Positions 25,461 to 34,277 are shown, numbered from the stretch's first letter. The stretch: DNA of 64,000 nt from Streptomyces sp. NBC_01571 (GCF_026339875.1 NZ_JAPEPZ010000001.1:4526001-4590000); one strand, 5' to 3'. Notes: a model not told the origin generated them from the sequence alone. Numbers and translations are program-made.

Positions 25461-28316
25461 TCACAGCAGGCCGTCCCACATCTGTTCCAGCAGAACCGAC
25501 CACCAGCTCTCCGGCGAGCCGAGCGCCGCCGGGTCCAGGGAGGCGAGCTGGGCCTGGAAGTCGACGGTCCATCGGCCCGCCTGCTCCTGGTTGAGCCCGA
25601 ACCGCAGCCGCCACATCCGGCCGAGCAGCGCCAGGCAGCGCGCGAACTCGGGCAGACCCGTGTTCACGAACTGGGGCGGCACCGGGGCACCGCCCGGACC
25701 CGCCTCCACCGGCACGGCCACGATGTTCGCCGTGCCGTACTGGACACAGATCGCCTTGCCGAAGTCGCTGCCCATGACCAGGTACGAACCCGCGTCCGGC
25801 GCCGGATGCACCCCGCGCTCCTGCGCCAGCTCGGCGAGCGTCGGCACCGGACGGCCCGGCTGCGCCTGCGCCCAGAAGAACGGGCCCATGTCGACCGGGA
25901 GTCCGGCCACCACCAGGGTGTGCGCCACGATGTTCGGCACGCCCTGCCGGGAGACCGCGACCTGGTCGAACCGGAACACGCCCGGCCCGAACGCCGCCGC
26001 CAGCTCGTGCCCGATCGCCTCCGGCGGGACCGGCGGCGCGGGCTGCACCGGCGGGATCGGCGCCCGCACCGGTGCCGGGCGCGCCGGACCGTCCGCCACC
26101 TGGTGCAACTCGCCCTGGTGCGCGAGCAGTTCGTGCATACCCTGCTGACGGCTCGCGTGGTCCGTCCCGTACGGGGCGATGCTCGTGATCCGTGCCTGCG
26201 GCCAGGTCTCCCGGATCATCCGCGCGCAGTACGCGCCCGGCAGCTCGCAGGACTCCAACTCGGTGTGCAGCTCCAGCACTTGCTGCGGCGGCACGTTCAT
26301 CGCGCGCAGCTCGTGCAGCATCTGCCACTCCGGGTGCGGGGTGCCCGGCGCCGAACGCCGGATCAGCTGCTGCTCCGAGCCGTCCTGCGCGCGGTAGCGC
26401 AGGACGGCCTGGTAACCGGGGCCGACGGTCGGCTGACCGGTCGGGGGGTACCCGTACGCCGGGGGCTGCTGGCCGGGGGGCACGGGCGGGCCGGGGACCG
26501 GACCCCCCATCGGCTGGCCGGACATGGGCTGGCCCGGCATCGGCTGGCCCGGCATCGGCTGGCCAGGCATCGGCTGGCCCGGCATCGGCTGCGGTGCGCC
26601 GTGGGGCACGCCGGGGACCTGCGGCGCGCCGGGGACCGGTGGGGGCGGCGGCGCGCCGGGGCCACCGGACTGCGGGCCCGCCAGCATCGTCGCGGCGTGA
26701 TGCACGCCCGGGGGCTGACTGCCCGGAGCCCCGGGAGCACTTGGGGGACCAGGGGTACCGGGCGGCTGGGGCGCGCCGGGGCCACCGGCGGGCGGACCCG
26801 CCAGCATCGTCGCGGCATGGTGGACACCGCCGGGAGGCGTCCCGCCCGGAGGCTGCGGGGCGCCGGGCGTGGCAGCCGCTCCGGGAGGGCCGGGAACGCC
26901 CGGCGCCGCCGGACCCCCGGGGCCGCCCGGGCCCAGCTGGGAGACGAGTTGGGTGGGCACGTACCCGCCCGCCGGGGTGCCCGGAGCACCGGGCCCGGAC
27001 GGCGCGGGCGCGCTGCCCTGCCGTACGCCCGGCGCACCCGGGGCGCTCGGTGGAGGCGGGGTGCTCGGACCACCGCCCCGCGCGCCCCGCGGCGGCTGCG
27101 CCTTGCTGGTCGCGGCGTCGGCGATGTCACCGGCGTTCGGCGGCAGCGGCCGGGGAGGTGCCACGGGGGCACCCGGACCGGCGGGCGGCCGCGGGGAGCT
27201 CGGCGCGTCGCCCGGCGCCTGCGGGTAGCCGTACCCGGGCGCACCCGCGGACGGCGTGCCCTGCGGACCGCCGGGAGCGGAAGGTCCGGGCGGCGGAGGC
27301 GGCGGGGTACCCGGAGCGCCACCGGGCCCCTGCGGGAAGCCGTAGGCGGGCGGCGCAGGGGGAGGTGGTGTGCCGGGCACCGGCTGACCCTGCGGATAGC
27401 CGTACGGCGGGGCCGGTGCGGGGTCGTCGAGCGCGGGGGCGACCGCCGTGCGCGGAAGTTGGCTGCCGCCGGAGATCAGGGCCGTCTTGGCGTCCGCGAT
27501 CGCCCCGGGCAGCGGCGTGCCGGTGTCGTCGGCGTCGGTCAGCGGCGGTGCGAACACCGTCGCCGGCAGCGGTACGGAACGGTCCTCGCCCGCGTCGGCG
27601 TTGGTGTCCGTCCCCGCCCACGGCGTCGCCGACGCGGGCACCCCCGGCGCTCCCACGGCGTCCTGCGGACCGGCGTCCGGCTCGTCATCGGCCGCGGCGG
27701 CGGGCCACGGCGTGGCTCCGCCGGAAACGCCGGGAAGACCCGGCGCGGTGCGCGGTCCGGCTCCGAAGGGCCCTGCGTGCGGCACCGCGTCCTCCGGCTC
27801 ACCCGGCGCCGGGACCACCGGACCACCGCCCGCGGCAGCCGGGCCCTGCCCCGGGCCCGATGCCGCGGCGGCAGCCGCGGCCGGACGGGATCCCGCCCCG
27901 TCGGAGGCCGGCCCCCCGGACGCCCCCGGGCGCCAGTCCGGAATCCCCAGCTTGTCCGCGGCCTCCTGCAGCCACTCCGGCGGACTCAGCAGGAACGACG
28001 TCTGGTTGAGGTCGACCCGGGCCGGAGGCGCCGGCGCCGGTTCCGGGGGCCCGTCCGGCACCCCGTACTCCTCCTCGTACCGGCGGATCACCTCACCGAC
28101 CGGGAGTCCGGGCCAGAGCGTCGCCTCGCCGCTGTCCCGCGCGATGACGAGCCGCTGCGCGCCGCCGTCCGAGCGCGGACCGTCGGCGCGGTCCTCCGCC
28201 CAGACGACGAAGCCGAGTTCGAACTCCCGGACCCGCACCTCGCGGTGCTGGTACCCGGGCACATCGCCGTTGATCCACTCTTCCGCGCGCTCCTGCGCCT
28301 GCGCGAAGGTCACCAT
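25461..28316 (-). CDS. multidomain YrhB-like / deaminase-like / SUKH-4 protein
   Basis: 951 residues with no signal peptide or membrane segment. Residues 1-85 resemble the YrhB (Imm35) immunity fold (FAQAQERAEEWINGD, FVVWAEDR). Residues 130-630 are a low-complexity Pro/Gly linker with MPGQP repeats. Residues 645-740 look like a nucleic-acid deaminase of the XOO_2897 type: the zinc histidine and catalytic glutamate in LHTELESC (H684, E686) are followed by ELPGAYC (C697), with C690 or C697 as thiolate ligands. Residues 765-951 match the SUKH-4 immunity fold. It lies seven bases after a WHH-SUKH gene and is probably coupled to it. Domain calls are by eye; the toxin-plus-two-immunity layout is unusual. 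Confidence 0.75.
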   Translation of the reverse strand: MVTFAQAQERAEEWINGDVPGYQHREVRVREFELGFVVWAEDRADGPRSDGGAQRLVIARDSGEATLWPGLPVGEVIRRYEEEYGVPDGPPEPAPAPPARVDLNQTSFLLSPPEWLQEAADKLGIPDWRPGASGGPASDGAGSRPAAAAAAASGPGQGPAAAGGGPVVPAPGEPEDAVPHAGPFGAGPRTAPGLPGVSGGATPWPAAAADDEPDAGPQDAVGAPGVPASATPWAGTDTNADAGEDRSVPLPATVFAPPLTDADDTGTPLPGAIADAKTALISGGSQLPRTAVAPALDDPAPAPPYGYPQGQPVPGTPPPPAPPAYGFPQGPGGAPGTPPPPPPGPSAPGGPQGTPSAGAPGYGYPQAPGDAPSSPRPPAGPGAPVAPPRPLPPNAGDIADAATSKAQPPRGARGGGPSTPPPPSAPGAPGVRQGSAPAPSGPGAPGTPAGGYVPTQLVSQLGPGGPGGPAAPGVPGPPGAAATPGAPQPPGGTPPGGVHHAATMLAGPPAGGPGAPQPPGTPGPPSAPGAPGSQPPGVHHAATMLAGPQSGGPGAPPPPPVPGAPQVPGVPHGAPQPMPGQPMPGQPMPGQPMPGQPMSGQPMGGPVPGPPVPPGQQPPAYGYPPTGQPTVGPGYQAVLRYRAQDGSEQQLIRRSAPGTPHPEWQMLHELRAMNVPPQQVLELHTELESCELPGAYCARMIRETWPQARITSIAPYGTDHASRQQGMHELLAHQGELHQVADGPARPAPVRAPIPPVQPAPPVPPEAIGHELAAAFGPGVFRFDQVAVSRQGVPNIVAHTLVVAGLPVDMGPFFWAQAQPGRPVPTLAELAQERGVHPAPDAGSYLVMGSDFGKAICVQYGTANIVAVPVEAGPGGAPVPPQFVNTGLPEFARCLALLGRMWRLRFGLNQEQAGRWTVDFQAQLASLDPAALGSPESWWSVLLEQMWDGLL
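26511..26590. repeat. 15-bp tandem repeat in the Pro-rich linker
   Basis: GGCATCGGCTGGCCC recurs about five times in frame and encodes MPGQP units on the minus strand. Copy number could vary between strains without breaking the frame. Confidence 0.8.
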
Positions 28317-28323
28317 CGGACGT

Positions 28324-29319
28324 TCACTCCCCCACCGAAGACACGGAAGAGACGGGAACGGCGTGCGCGAAGCCGCCGTCCACCATCAGGTTCGCCACCG
28401 TCTCCAGCTCCGGCGGATTGCCCGCGAGCCGGGACAGGAACTGGTCGAAGTCGGCGCCGCAGGACAGCAGCAGCCGCTGCACCCGCTCGGCCGGCGGCCA
28501 CGCGTCCTGGTCGCGGGCGTCGTCGTACGCGCAGAACCACACCGACCCGATCGCGTCGCCCTTCACCTTGACGGCGAGCAGGCCGCCCTGCACGAACCCG
28601 ACGCACAGGTAGTCCTTGGTCAGATGGTCGCGCAGGCACTTGTTGATGTAGACGAGGTCGTTGACGGCGGCCTCTTCGCGCACCGTGAAGAACGGCTGGT
28701 CGAGCAGGAGTCCGAGTTCCGCGTCGAGCACGGCGCCCACCGGCGCGCAGCCACCCGCCGCCTTCAGGAAGGACCGGTAGGCGCCCGGCAGCCGGTACCC
28801 GAGATCCTCCTCGACCGCCAGCACCTGCTGCTCCGTCACCGCGACCGAGGACTTCGGCAGCGCGAAGTGCGCGGGCCGCGTCTCCTGCAACGGCCGCGTC
28901 CCGCGCTTGGCGTGGTCGACGGTCGTGGTCGCGATGCCACCGTGGTGCCGCAGCAGCGCCTTCACCTCGACGGGAACGAGCTCCAGCCGCCGGGTACCGG
29001 CCACGTGGTGCCAGGTCCAGCCGTGCGGCGTGGCCACGGGCGGGATCGTGTCCCACAGCTCGTGTCCGGTCGCGGCGAGCGCCGCGTTCGCGGACACGTA
29101 GTCCGTCAGGCGCAGTTCGTCGACGCCGAAGCCCTCCGGGGGTTCGGCGATCTCCGCGGCGGCACGCGCGTACGCCGAGAAGTCGGGGTAGCCGTGCGCG
29201 TCGACCCGTACACCTCTGGGGTGGCGAGCGGCCCGGACCGGATCCGGGAAGTGCACGACCTGCCCGGCGTAGGCCGCGTTCGGCGGCGCGGCTTGCTGCC
29301 CGAGCCGACCTGTCGTCAT
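28324..29319 (-). CDS. WHH-nuclease-like / SUKH (SMI1-KNR4) fusion protein
   Basis: 331 residues from the ATG at 29319, with AGGGGG upstream. Residues 44-130 resemble the WHH branch of HNH toxin nucleases: GYPDFSAYA, then HGWTWHHVAGTRRLELVPVE and ALLRHHGG (H104, H105, H125, H126). In the family pattern as I recall it, the residue after 'VPxxI/V' is a histidine; here it is lysine (VEVK), so catalysis may be impaired. Residues 160-325 form a SUKH/SMI1-KNR4 domain (VEEDLGYRLPGAYRSFLKAAGG, a classic signature). There is no secretion signal. It is the first gene of a two-gene operon with the deaminase-SUKH-4 protein and is divergent from a YwqJ-type deaminase. Confidence 0.8.
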   Translation of the reverse strand: MTTGRLGQQAAPPNAAYAGQVVHFPDPVRAARHPRGVRVDAHGYPDFSAYARAAAEIAEPPEGFGVDELRLTDYVSANAALAATGHELWDTIPPVATPHGWTWHHVAGTRRLELVPVEVKALLRHHGGIATTTVDHAKRGTRPLQETRPAHFALPKSSVAVTEQQVLAVEEDLGYRLPGAYRSFLKAAGGCAPVGAVLDAELGLLLDQPFFTVREEAAVNDLVYINKCLRDHLTKDYLCVGFVQGGLLAVKVKGDAIGSVWFCAYDDARDQDAWPPAERVQRLLLSCGADFDQFLSRLAGNPPELETVANLMVDGGFAHAVPVSSVSSVGE

Positions 29320-29547
29320 GGCTGTTGCCCCCTGCGGCGTTCTCAATAGCTGTATGGATCGCGGATGTCGACAGCCTATGCGGTTGTAGGACACCGGTCA
29401 CCGGGCCTCCGGTTCCGTGACCTGCCGTCACCCGGCCGTGACGGTGCGACGAAGCCCGGGCGTGTCGCGCGCCCCAGCTTCCCCACCCGCCACGCCGTTT
29501 GGCAGTCTGTAGCCGCATCGGGGGATGCATGGGAGGGAAGAGCGATC
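29320..29547. promoter_or_regulatory. divergent intergenic region of the toxin/immunity cluster
   Basis: 228 bases separate the WHH-SUKH gene (minus) from the YwqJ-type deaminase gene (plus), so both transcription units must start here. It is less GC-rich around 29340-29380 (TCAATAGCTGTATGGATC), where a minus-strand promoter could lie. No clear palindromic operator was found. Confidence 0.4.
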
Positions 29548-30054
29548 ATGAACGCGACGCATACAGGCACGTCCGGGGACCCGCGCGTCGGCTGGAGCGG
29601 CTCCGAGGCACCGCACGCCCCCACCCTCCTGCACCGCCGGGACGGCATACTTCCGACCGTCGCCGCCGCCCTCTCCGTGCGCGGCGCGACCCTGACAGGG
29701 ACCGCGGCCCGCGGCGACCAACCGCCCGCCCTGCACCCCTTGGTCCAGGACTTCCTCGACACCCTCACCAGCGCGCAGCGCGACCGCTTCACCGGCCGCT
29801 GCGCCGAGGCGATCCTGATCTCCCGGCACATCACCGGCCTGGACGCGGCGCGCAGCAAGCGGGCCGCACGCAAGCCGATGACCAACGGCGAGGCGCGCAG
29901 GGCCCTCAAGCAGGCCAAGCTCACCGCGCGTCGTATCCGCGAGGACGGTGACCCGCTGCACGGGAGCTTCGCGGCGCCCTGTCGTGCCTGTACGGCGCTC
30001 AGCGAGCACTTCGGCGTCCGTGTCGTCGATCCGACGGCGTCCGCCGACGCCTGA
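29548..30054 (+). CDS. YwqJ-related putative deaminase
   Basis: 168 residues from the ATG at 29548, with GGAGGG upstream. The deaminase zinc site is complete: RCAEAILI (C85, E87) and FAAPCRACTAL (P144, C145, C148), the CAE plus PCxxC layout of the YwqJ branch of toxin deaminases. It lacks a signal peptide and the trafficking or repeat modules of secreted polymorphic toxins, so it appears to act in the cytoplasm. A SUKH-3 gene follows on the same strand after 133 bases, as expected for a toxin and its immunity protein. Whether it deaminates DNA, RNA or free nucleotides cannot be told. Confidence 0.8.
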   Translation: MNATHTGTSGDPRVGWSGSEAPHAPTLLHRRDGILPTVAAALSVRGATLTGTAARGDQPPALHPLVQDFLDTLTSAQRDRFTGRCAEAILISRHITGLDAARSKRAARKPMTNGEARRALKQAKLTARRIREDGDPLHGSFAAPCRACTALSEHFGVRVVDPTASADA

Positions 30055-30187
30055 ACCCATCCGCCCCCGCACCCGTACGTAGAACGGCGCCCCTCGTCTC
30101 CCACCGCCCCGCCGCGCCGCGCCGCCGATCCCCTGTCCCCGACTTTCTTGTCCCCCGCTCCCATGTCGCTCGACGAACGAAGGGCAG

Positions 30188-30682
30188 ATGCACGCCGACC
30201 GCACCTCCACCACACGCTTCTCCGTCCCCGTGGACGCCGCGCTCCGCTCCGCGGGGTGGCAGCCCGGACGCTGGGACATAAAGCAGGCCGAGTACTGGGC
30301 CGACGCACTGCGGGAATACGAGTCGCCAGCCGGGCACCGGCACGCCGTGTTCCCGGCCGCGGTGGAGGCGTGGGCGGAGTTCGGCGGTCTGCGGGTCGTG
30401 CCGTCCGGGCCCGGTCGGCAGCTCGCCCCGACCTCGGTCCACTTCGACCCGTTGCACGGGCTGCACATGGCGCGCACCCTGGGTGACCTCGGGCGGGCGC
30501 TGGGCGCCGAGGTGTGTCCGCTGGGTGAGGAGTCCGAGTCCCGGGCGCTGCTCGCCATCGACAGTGAGGGGCGGGTCTACGCGCTCGATCACACCGGTGA
30601 CTGGTATCTCGGACCGGACATCGACGCGGCCCTGACGACCCTCGTGTCCGGCGTGGAACCGGTTCGCCTGACGGCGGGCTGA
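30188..30682 (+). CDS. SUKH-3 domain immunity-like protein
   Basis: 164 residues. The sequence RFSVPVDAALRSAGWQPGRW, the middle segment AVEAWAEFGGLRV and the end DSEGRVYALDHTGDWYLG follow the SUKH-3 immunity pattern. This is the third different SUKH subfamily within 5 kb. It lies downstream of the YwqJ-type deaminase on the same strand and would be its cognate inhibitor by genomic association. Cytoplasmic and probably monomeric. The binding partner is an inference. The gene ends before a GC-rich inverted repeat. Confidence 0.82.
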   Translation: MHADRTSTTRFSVPVDAALRSAGWQPGRWDIKQAEYWADALREYESPAGHRHAVFPAAVEAWAEFGGLRVVPSGPGRQLAPTSVHFDPLHGLHMARTLGDLGRALGAEVCPLGEESESRALLAIDSEGRVYALDHTGDWYLGPDIDAALTTLVSGVEPVRLTAG

Positions 30683-30771
30683 CCGGGTTTCCTCGCCCCC
30701 GCCGCCCCTGCCCGGCCCGGCCCCGGGGCTCCGCCAAGGGGCTGCGCCCGCCGGCCCCCCCTTCGCCCGAA

Positions 30772-30856
30772 GGCCTCGTCCTCAAACGCCGGACGGGCTG
30801 AGGGTGCGGGCCCGGGCGGCAGATTTTCAGCCCGTCCGGCGACTGAGGACGAGGCC
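30772..30856. repeat. intergenic inverted repeat, family member 1 (bidirectional terminator-like)
   Basis: Arms at 30772-30801 and 30827-30856 are complementary at 28 of 30 positions, with a 25-base loop. The right arm reads CAGCCCGTCCGGC, then TGAGGACGAGGCC. It lies between the convergent SUKH-3 and sensor kinase genes. The same arm sequence recurs at 46113, 46146, 58706, 62130 and 62291. Confidence 0.8.
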
Positions 30857-30941
30857 GTCCAGGCCGAAGCGGGGGTCGGGGGCGGCAGCCCCCGGTCTCG
30901 GGACTGCGGCACCCAGGAACCCGGGGTTGCAGCGGATGCGT

Positions 30942-32252
30942 TCAGGCCTGCGCGGGGAGGACCGCCGACACCCGGAAACCCCCCGCGTCCGTGGGACCGG
31001 AGACGAACACCCCGCCGAGCGCGGCAACACGTTCCTTCATGCCCAGCAGCCCGTTGCCCCCGCTGGGAAGCCGCACGGCGGACACCGTCCCGGGCTCGGG
31101 CGGGCACTCGTTCTCGACCTGCATGGCGATCTCGGACACCCGATGGGCGAGCCGCACATACGTCTTCGCACCGGCCGCGTGTTTGTGGACGTTGGTCAGC
31201 GCCTCCTGGACGACCCGGTAGGCGGTCTGTTCGATCTCCGGCGCGTACGGACGCGTATCGCCCTCCACCGACAGAGCGACCACCATCCCGGCCGCCGCCG
31301 ACTGCCCGACCAGCTCGTCCAGTTCCGCGAGGCTGGGCCCGTCACCGGGATCGTCGGCCGCGCGCGACGCCGCCGCGGCCGCCGCCATGCCCACCGCGGC
31401 CAGCGGCACCGGCTGAGGCCGCGAGGCCAGCCCGTCGCCCGTGCGCAGCACGCCCAGCATCTCGCGCAGCTCGGTCAGCGCCTGCCGTCCCATGTCGCCG
31501 ACCAGTGCCGCGTTCCGGACGGCCTTCTCGGGGTCCTTCCGGGCCACGGCCTGAAGAGCCGCCGCGTGCACCACCATCAGGGACACCCGGTGCGCGACCA
31601 CGTCGTGCATCTCCCGCGCGATCCGCGTCCGCTCCTCGTTGCGCGCCCACTCCGCCCGCTCCTCGGCCCGCTCGGCCAGCAGCTGCAACTCCCGCTCCAG
31701 CGAGTCGGCCCGCTCCCGCAGGCTCTCCATCAGCCGGCGCCGTGCCCCCACGTACAGGCCGAGCAGGACGGGCGGGGCGGTCATGCCGATGGCGGTCGTG
31801 ATGGAGACGAAGGGGACGAACCAGTCCCCCATGGTCACGTCCCCGCGCACCATGCCCTGATGGGCCCGGACGAACGTGACGATCAGCATCCCGGCGAAGG
31901 ACATCCCGGCGAGCGCCGCGATGATCCGGCGCGGCAGCTCGGACGCGGCGAGCGTGTACAGCCCGACGAGTCCCATCGCGAAGCCCATCTGCGCGGGCGT
32001 GATCGCGATCGACACCAGCACGACGGCGATCGGCCACTTCCGCCGCAGCAGCAGCACGGACCCGGCGAGCAGCCCGAACACCGCGCCCACCGCCGCCGGC
32101 AGGCCCGCGTCGTGTGCGAACGGAATTCCCTCTGTCGCGCACTCGGCCGCCGACAACGCCGCGAGGCCCGCGTCGAGCACGGCGCCGCGCCACCTGACCC
32201 ACCACCACGGCCCCGTCCCGGCCTCGGTGTGCTCTTCCCCCGTCGTGGTCAT
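30942..32252 (-). CDS. orphan sensor histidine kinase, NarL/DesK (HisKA_3) type
   Basis: 436 residues. About five membrane helices lie in residues 25-170, followed by a coiled linker. The HisKA_3 dimerisation segment EERTRIAREMHDVVAHRVSL contains the phosphoaccepting His216. An HATPase_c domain follows, with N box VVQEALTNVHKHA and G box GGNGLLGMKERV. Such kinases normally phosphorylate a LuxR-type response regulator encoded next to them. Here no regulator gene is adjacent: the nearest LuxR types lie at 44487 and 51854. Signal unknown; the intramembrane sensor suggests membrane stress or a lipophilic signal. Confidence 0.9.
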   Translation of the reverse strand: MTTTGEEHTEAGTGPWWWVRWRGAVLDAGLAALSAAECATEGIPFAHDAGLPAAVGAVFGLLAGSVLLLRRKWPIAVVLVSIAITPAQMGFAMGLVGLYTLAASELPRRIIAALAGMSFAGMLIVTFVRAHQGMVRGDVTMGDWFVPFVSITTAIGMTAPPVLLGLYVGARRRLMESLRERADSLERELQLLAERAEERAEWARNEERTRIAREMHDVVAHRVSLMVVHAAALQAVARKDPEKAVRNAALVGDMGRQALTELREMLGVLRTGDGLASRPQPVPLAAVGMAAAAAASRAADDPGDGPSLAELDELVGQSAAAGMVVALSVEGDTRPYAPEIEQTAYRVVQEALTNVHKHAAGAKTYVRLAHRVSEIAMQVENECPPEPGTVSAVRLPSGGNGLLGMKERVAALGGVFVSGPTDAGGFRVSAVLPAQA

Positions 32253-32493
32253 GCCTCCAGCCTACGTTTGCTCCCCGCCCCTTTTCCGGTGAGTTTCGCC
32301 TCCTCCCCCACACCACGACCCGCTGCCGATCGGACGCGAAACCTGCCGGTATCCCTCGAACTGCCGAATCGCTCACCGTTCGACCCCGGAAGCCCGCTCG
32401 CATCAGTACCGTCGCGTCGAAGGCACCCGGTACGGCATAGTGTTGGGTGCCCGCTCGGCGACCTGGCCAAATGTCCGGTTCAGTCGAGCTTGA

Positions 32494-32565
32494 TCCCCCG
32501 TGGTGTAATTGGCAGCACTGTGGCTTTTGGTGCCATCTGTCCGGGTTCGAGTCCTGGCGGGGGAG
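32494..32565 (+). tRNA. tRNA-Gln (anticodon UUG)
   Basis: 72 bases fold into a cloverleaf. The acceptor stem is TCCCCCG with CGGGGGA. The anticodon stem is GTGGC with GCCAT around the loop TTTTGGT, with anticodon TTG at 32527-32529. The T arm is CCGGGTTCGAGTCCTGG. CCA is not encoded. It reads CAA and, by wobble, CAG. It lies upstream of glmU and ends before a hairpin terminator. Confidence 0.95.
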
Positions 32566-32578
32566 CCGTGACCGATTC

Positions 32579-32604
32579 GGGCCCTGACAGTTCCGTCAGG
32601 GCCC
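32579..32604 (+). terminator. hairpin terminator of tRNA-Gln
   Basis: GGGCCCTGAC and GTCAGGGCCC form a perfect 10-bp stem with loop AGTTCC, 13 bases after the tRNA. It is followed by GCTCTCAT rather than a true U tract. Confidence 0.75.
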
Positions 32605-32683
32605 GCTCTCATGTCACTCCTGATACGCCCCGGTATCCTGCGGTTGTCCACACCCCAGCCATCCGTAGCCGAAGGGCATTCCC

Positions 32684-34132
32684 GTGAGCGCCAATCGCCC
32701 GGCAGCCGTCGTCGTTCTCGCAGCGGGTGAGGGCACCCGTATGAAGTCGGCCACACCCAAGGTCCTGCACGAACTGTGCGGCCGTTCCCTGGTGGGCCAT
32801 GTACTCGCGGCCGCCCGCGCGTTGGAGCCGGAGAACCTGGTCGTCGTCGTGGGCCACGCCCGCGAGCAGGTCACCGCGCACCTCGCCGCGGCCGACCCCG
32901 CGGTCCGCACCGCCGTACAGGCCGAGCAGAACGGCACCGGACACGCCGTCCGCATGGCCCTCGAAGAGCTCGGCGGCGGCATCGACGGAACCGTCGTCGT
33001 GGTCTGCGGCGACACCCCGCTGCTGAGCGGCGAGACCCTGCGCCGCCTCGCCTCGGCCCATGACACCGACGGCAACGCCGTCACCGTGCTCACCGCCGAG
33101 GTCCCCGACGCCACCGGCTACGGCCGTATCGTCCGGGACGGGGCCAGCGGCGCCGTCACCGCGATCGTCGAGCACAAGGACGCCACCGAGTCGCAGCGGG
33201 CGATCCGGGAGATCAACTCCGGGGTGTTCGCCTTCGACGGGCAGCTGCTGGCGGACGCGCTCGGCAAGGTGCGGACCGACAACAGCCAGGGCGAGGAGTA
33301 CCTCACCGACGTTCTGGGCATCCTGCGCGAGGCCGGGCACCGGGTCGGCGCCTCCGTCGCCGCCGACCACCGGGAGATCGCCGGGATCAACAACCGCGTC
33401 CAGCTTGCCGCGGCCCGCCGCACCCTCAACGACCGCCTGCTGGAGCGGGCCATGCTCGCCGGCGTCACCGTCGTCGACCCGGCCTCGACCTGGGTCGACG
33501 TCACCGTCACCTTCGAGCAGGACGCGATCGTGCACCCCGGCACCCAGTTGCAGGGCGCCACGCATCTCGCCGAGGGCGCCGAGGTCGGGCCCAACTGCCG
33601 CCTGAAGGACACCACAGTGGGGGCAGGGGCGCGGGTCGACACCACGGTCGCGGACACCGCCGAGGTCGGCCCCGAAGCCACCGTCGGCCCGTTCGCGTAC
33701 CTGCGCCCCGGCACCCGCCTCGGCCTCAAGGCCAAGGTCGGCACGTACGTCGAGACGAAGAACGCCACGATCGGCGAGGGCACCAAGGTTCCGCACCTCT
33801 CCTACGTGGGCGACGCGACGATCGGCGACCACTCGAACATCGGTGCCGCCAGCGTCTTCGTGAACTACGACGGGCAGGAGAAGCACCACACGACCGTGGG
33901 CTCCCACTGCCGTACCGGTTCGGACAACATGTTTGTGGCTCCCGTCACGGTGGGGGACGGCGCGTACACCGCGGCGGGCTCCGTCATCACCAAGGACGTA
34001 CCGCCCGGTTCGCTCGCCGTGGCCCGTGGCCAGCAGCGGAATATCGAGGGTTGGGTGGCCCGCAAGCGTCCCGGGAGCGCGGCCGCGAAGGCCGCCGAGG
34101 CGGCCTCCCGGGAGCCGGAAGGCGAAGCCTGA
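32684..34132 (+). CDS. glmU: bifunctional UDP-GlcNAc pyrophosphorylase / GlcN-1-P acetyltransferase
   Basis: 482 residues from GTG. The N-terminal uridyltransferase domain has the signature [19 protein letters not shown], then [13 protein letters not shown] and VCGDTPLL. The C-terminal left-handed beta-helix acetyltransferase shows hexapeptide repeats ([33 protein letters not shown]) and the catalytic region near [15 protein letters not shown]. It makes UDP-GlcNAc, the precursor of peptidoglycan and teichoic-type polymers, from glucosamine-1-phosphate, acetyl-CoA and UTP. The variable C-terminal tail is Ala/Glu-rich. prs follows after 145 bases, the conserved actinobacterial order. Confidence 0.97.
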   Translation: MSANRPAAVVVLAAGEGTRMKSATPKVLHELCGRSLVGHVLAAARALEPENLVVVVGHAREQVTAHLAAADPAVRTAVQAEQNGTGHAVRMALEELGGGIDGTVVVVCGDTPLLSGETLRRLASAHDTDGNAVTVLTAEVPDATGYGRIVRDGASGAVTAIVEHKDATESQRAIREINSGVFAFDGQLLADALGKVRTDNSQGEEYLTDVLGILREAGHRVGASVAADHREIAGINNRVQLAAARRTLNDRLLERAMLAGVTVVDPASTWVDVTVTFEQDAIVHPGTQLQGATHLAEGAEVGPNCRLKDTTVGAGARVDTTVADTAEVGPEATVGPFAYLRPGTRLGLKAKVGTYVETKNATIGEGTKVPHLSYVGDATIGDHSNIGAASVFVNYDGQEKHHTTVGSHCRTGSDNMFVAPVTVGDGAYTAAGSVITKDVPPGSLAVARGQQRNIEGWVARKRPGSAAAKAAEAASREPEGEA

Positions 34133-34277
34133 CCGGAAACAGGTGCGTCTGACACGGCGTACCGTGATAAGTGCACACCCGCACCGTGCACCCGCACCCC
34201 CAGCTGAGACGGACTCCCGCGCCCAGTGGAGATGTCCTCTCACCATCCAGCTGAGACACCTCTGAGGAGACAGTGCT

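Noticed and set aside
30055..30187. Extra small gene between the YwqJ-type deaminase and SUKH-3
   Set aside because: The 133-base gap has no start with ribosome site and no coding bias.
25461..30682. Secreted polymorphic toxin or contact-dependent inhibition locus
   Set aside because: No signal peptides, RHS/filamentous repeats, PT-domains, ESX WxG partners or secretion genes are present, so only the domain kinship is retained.
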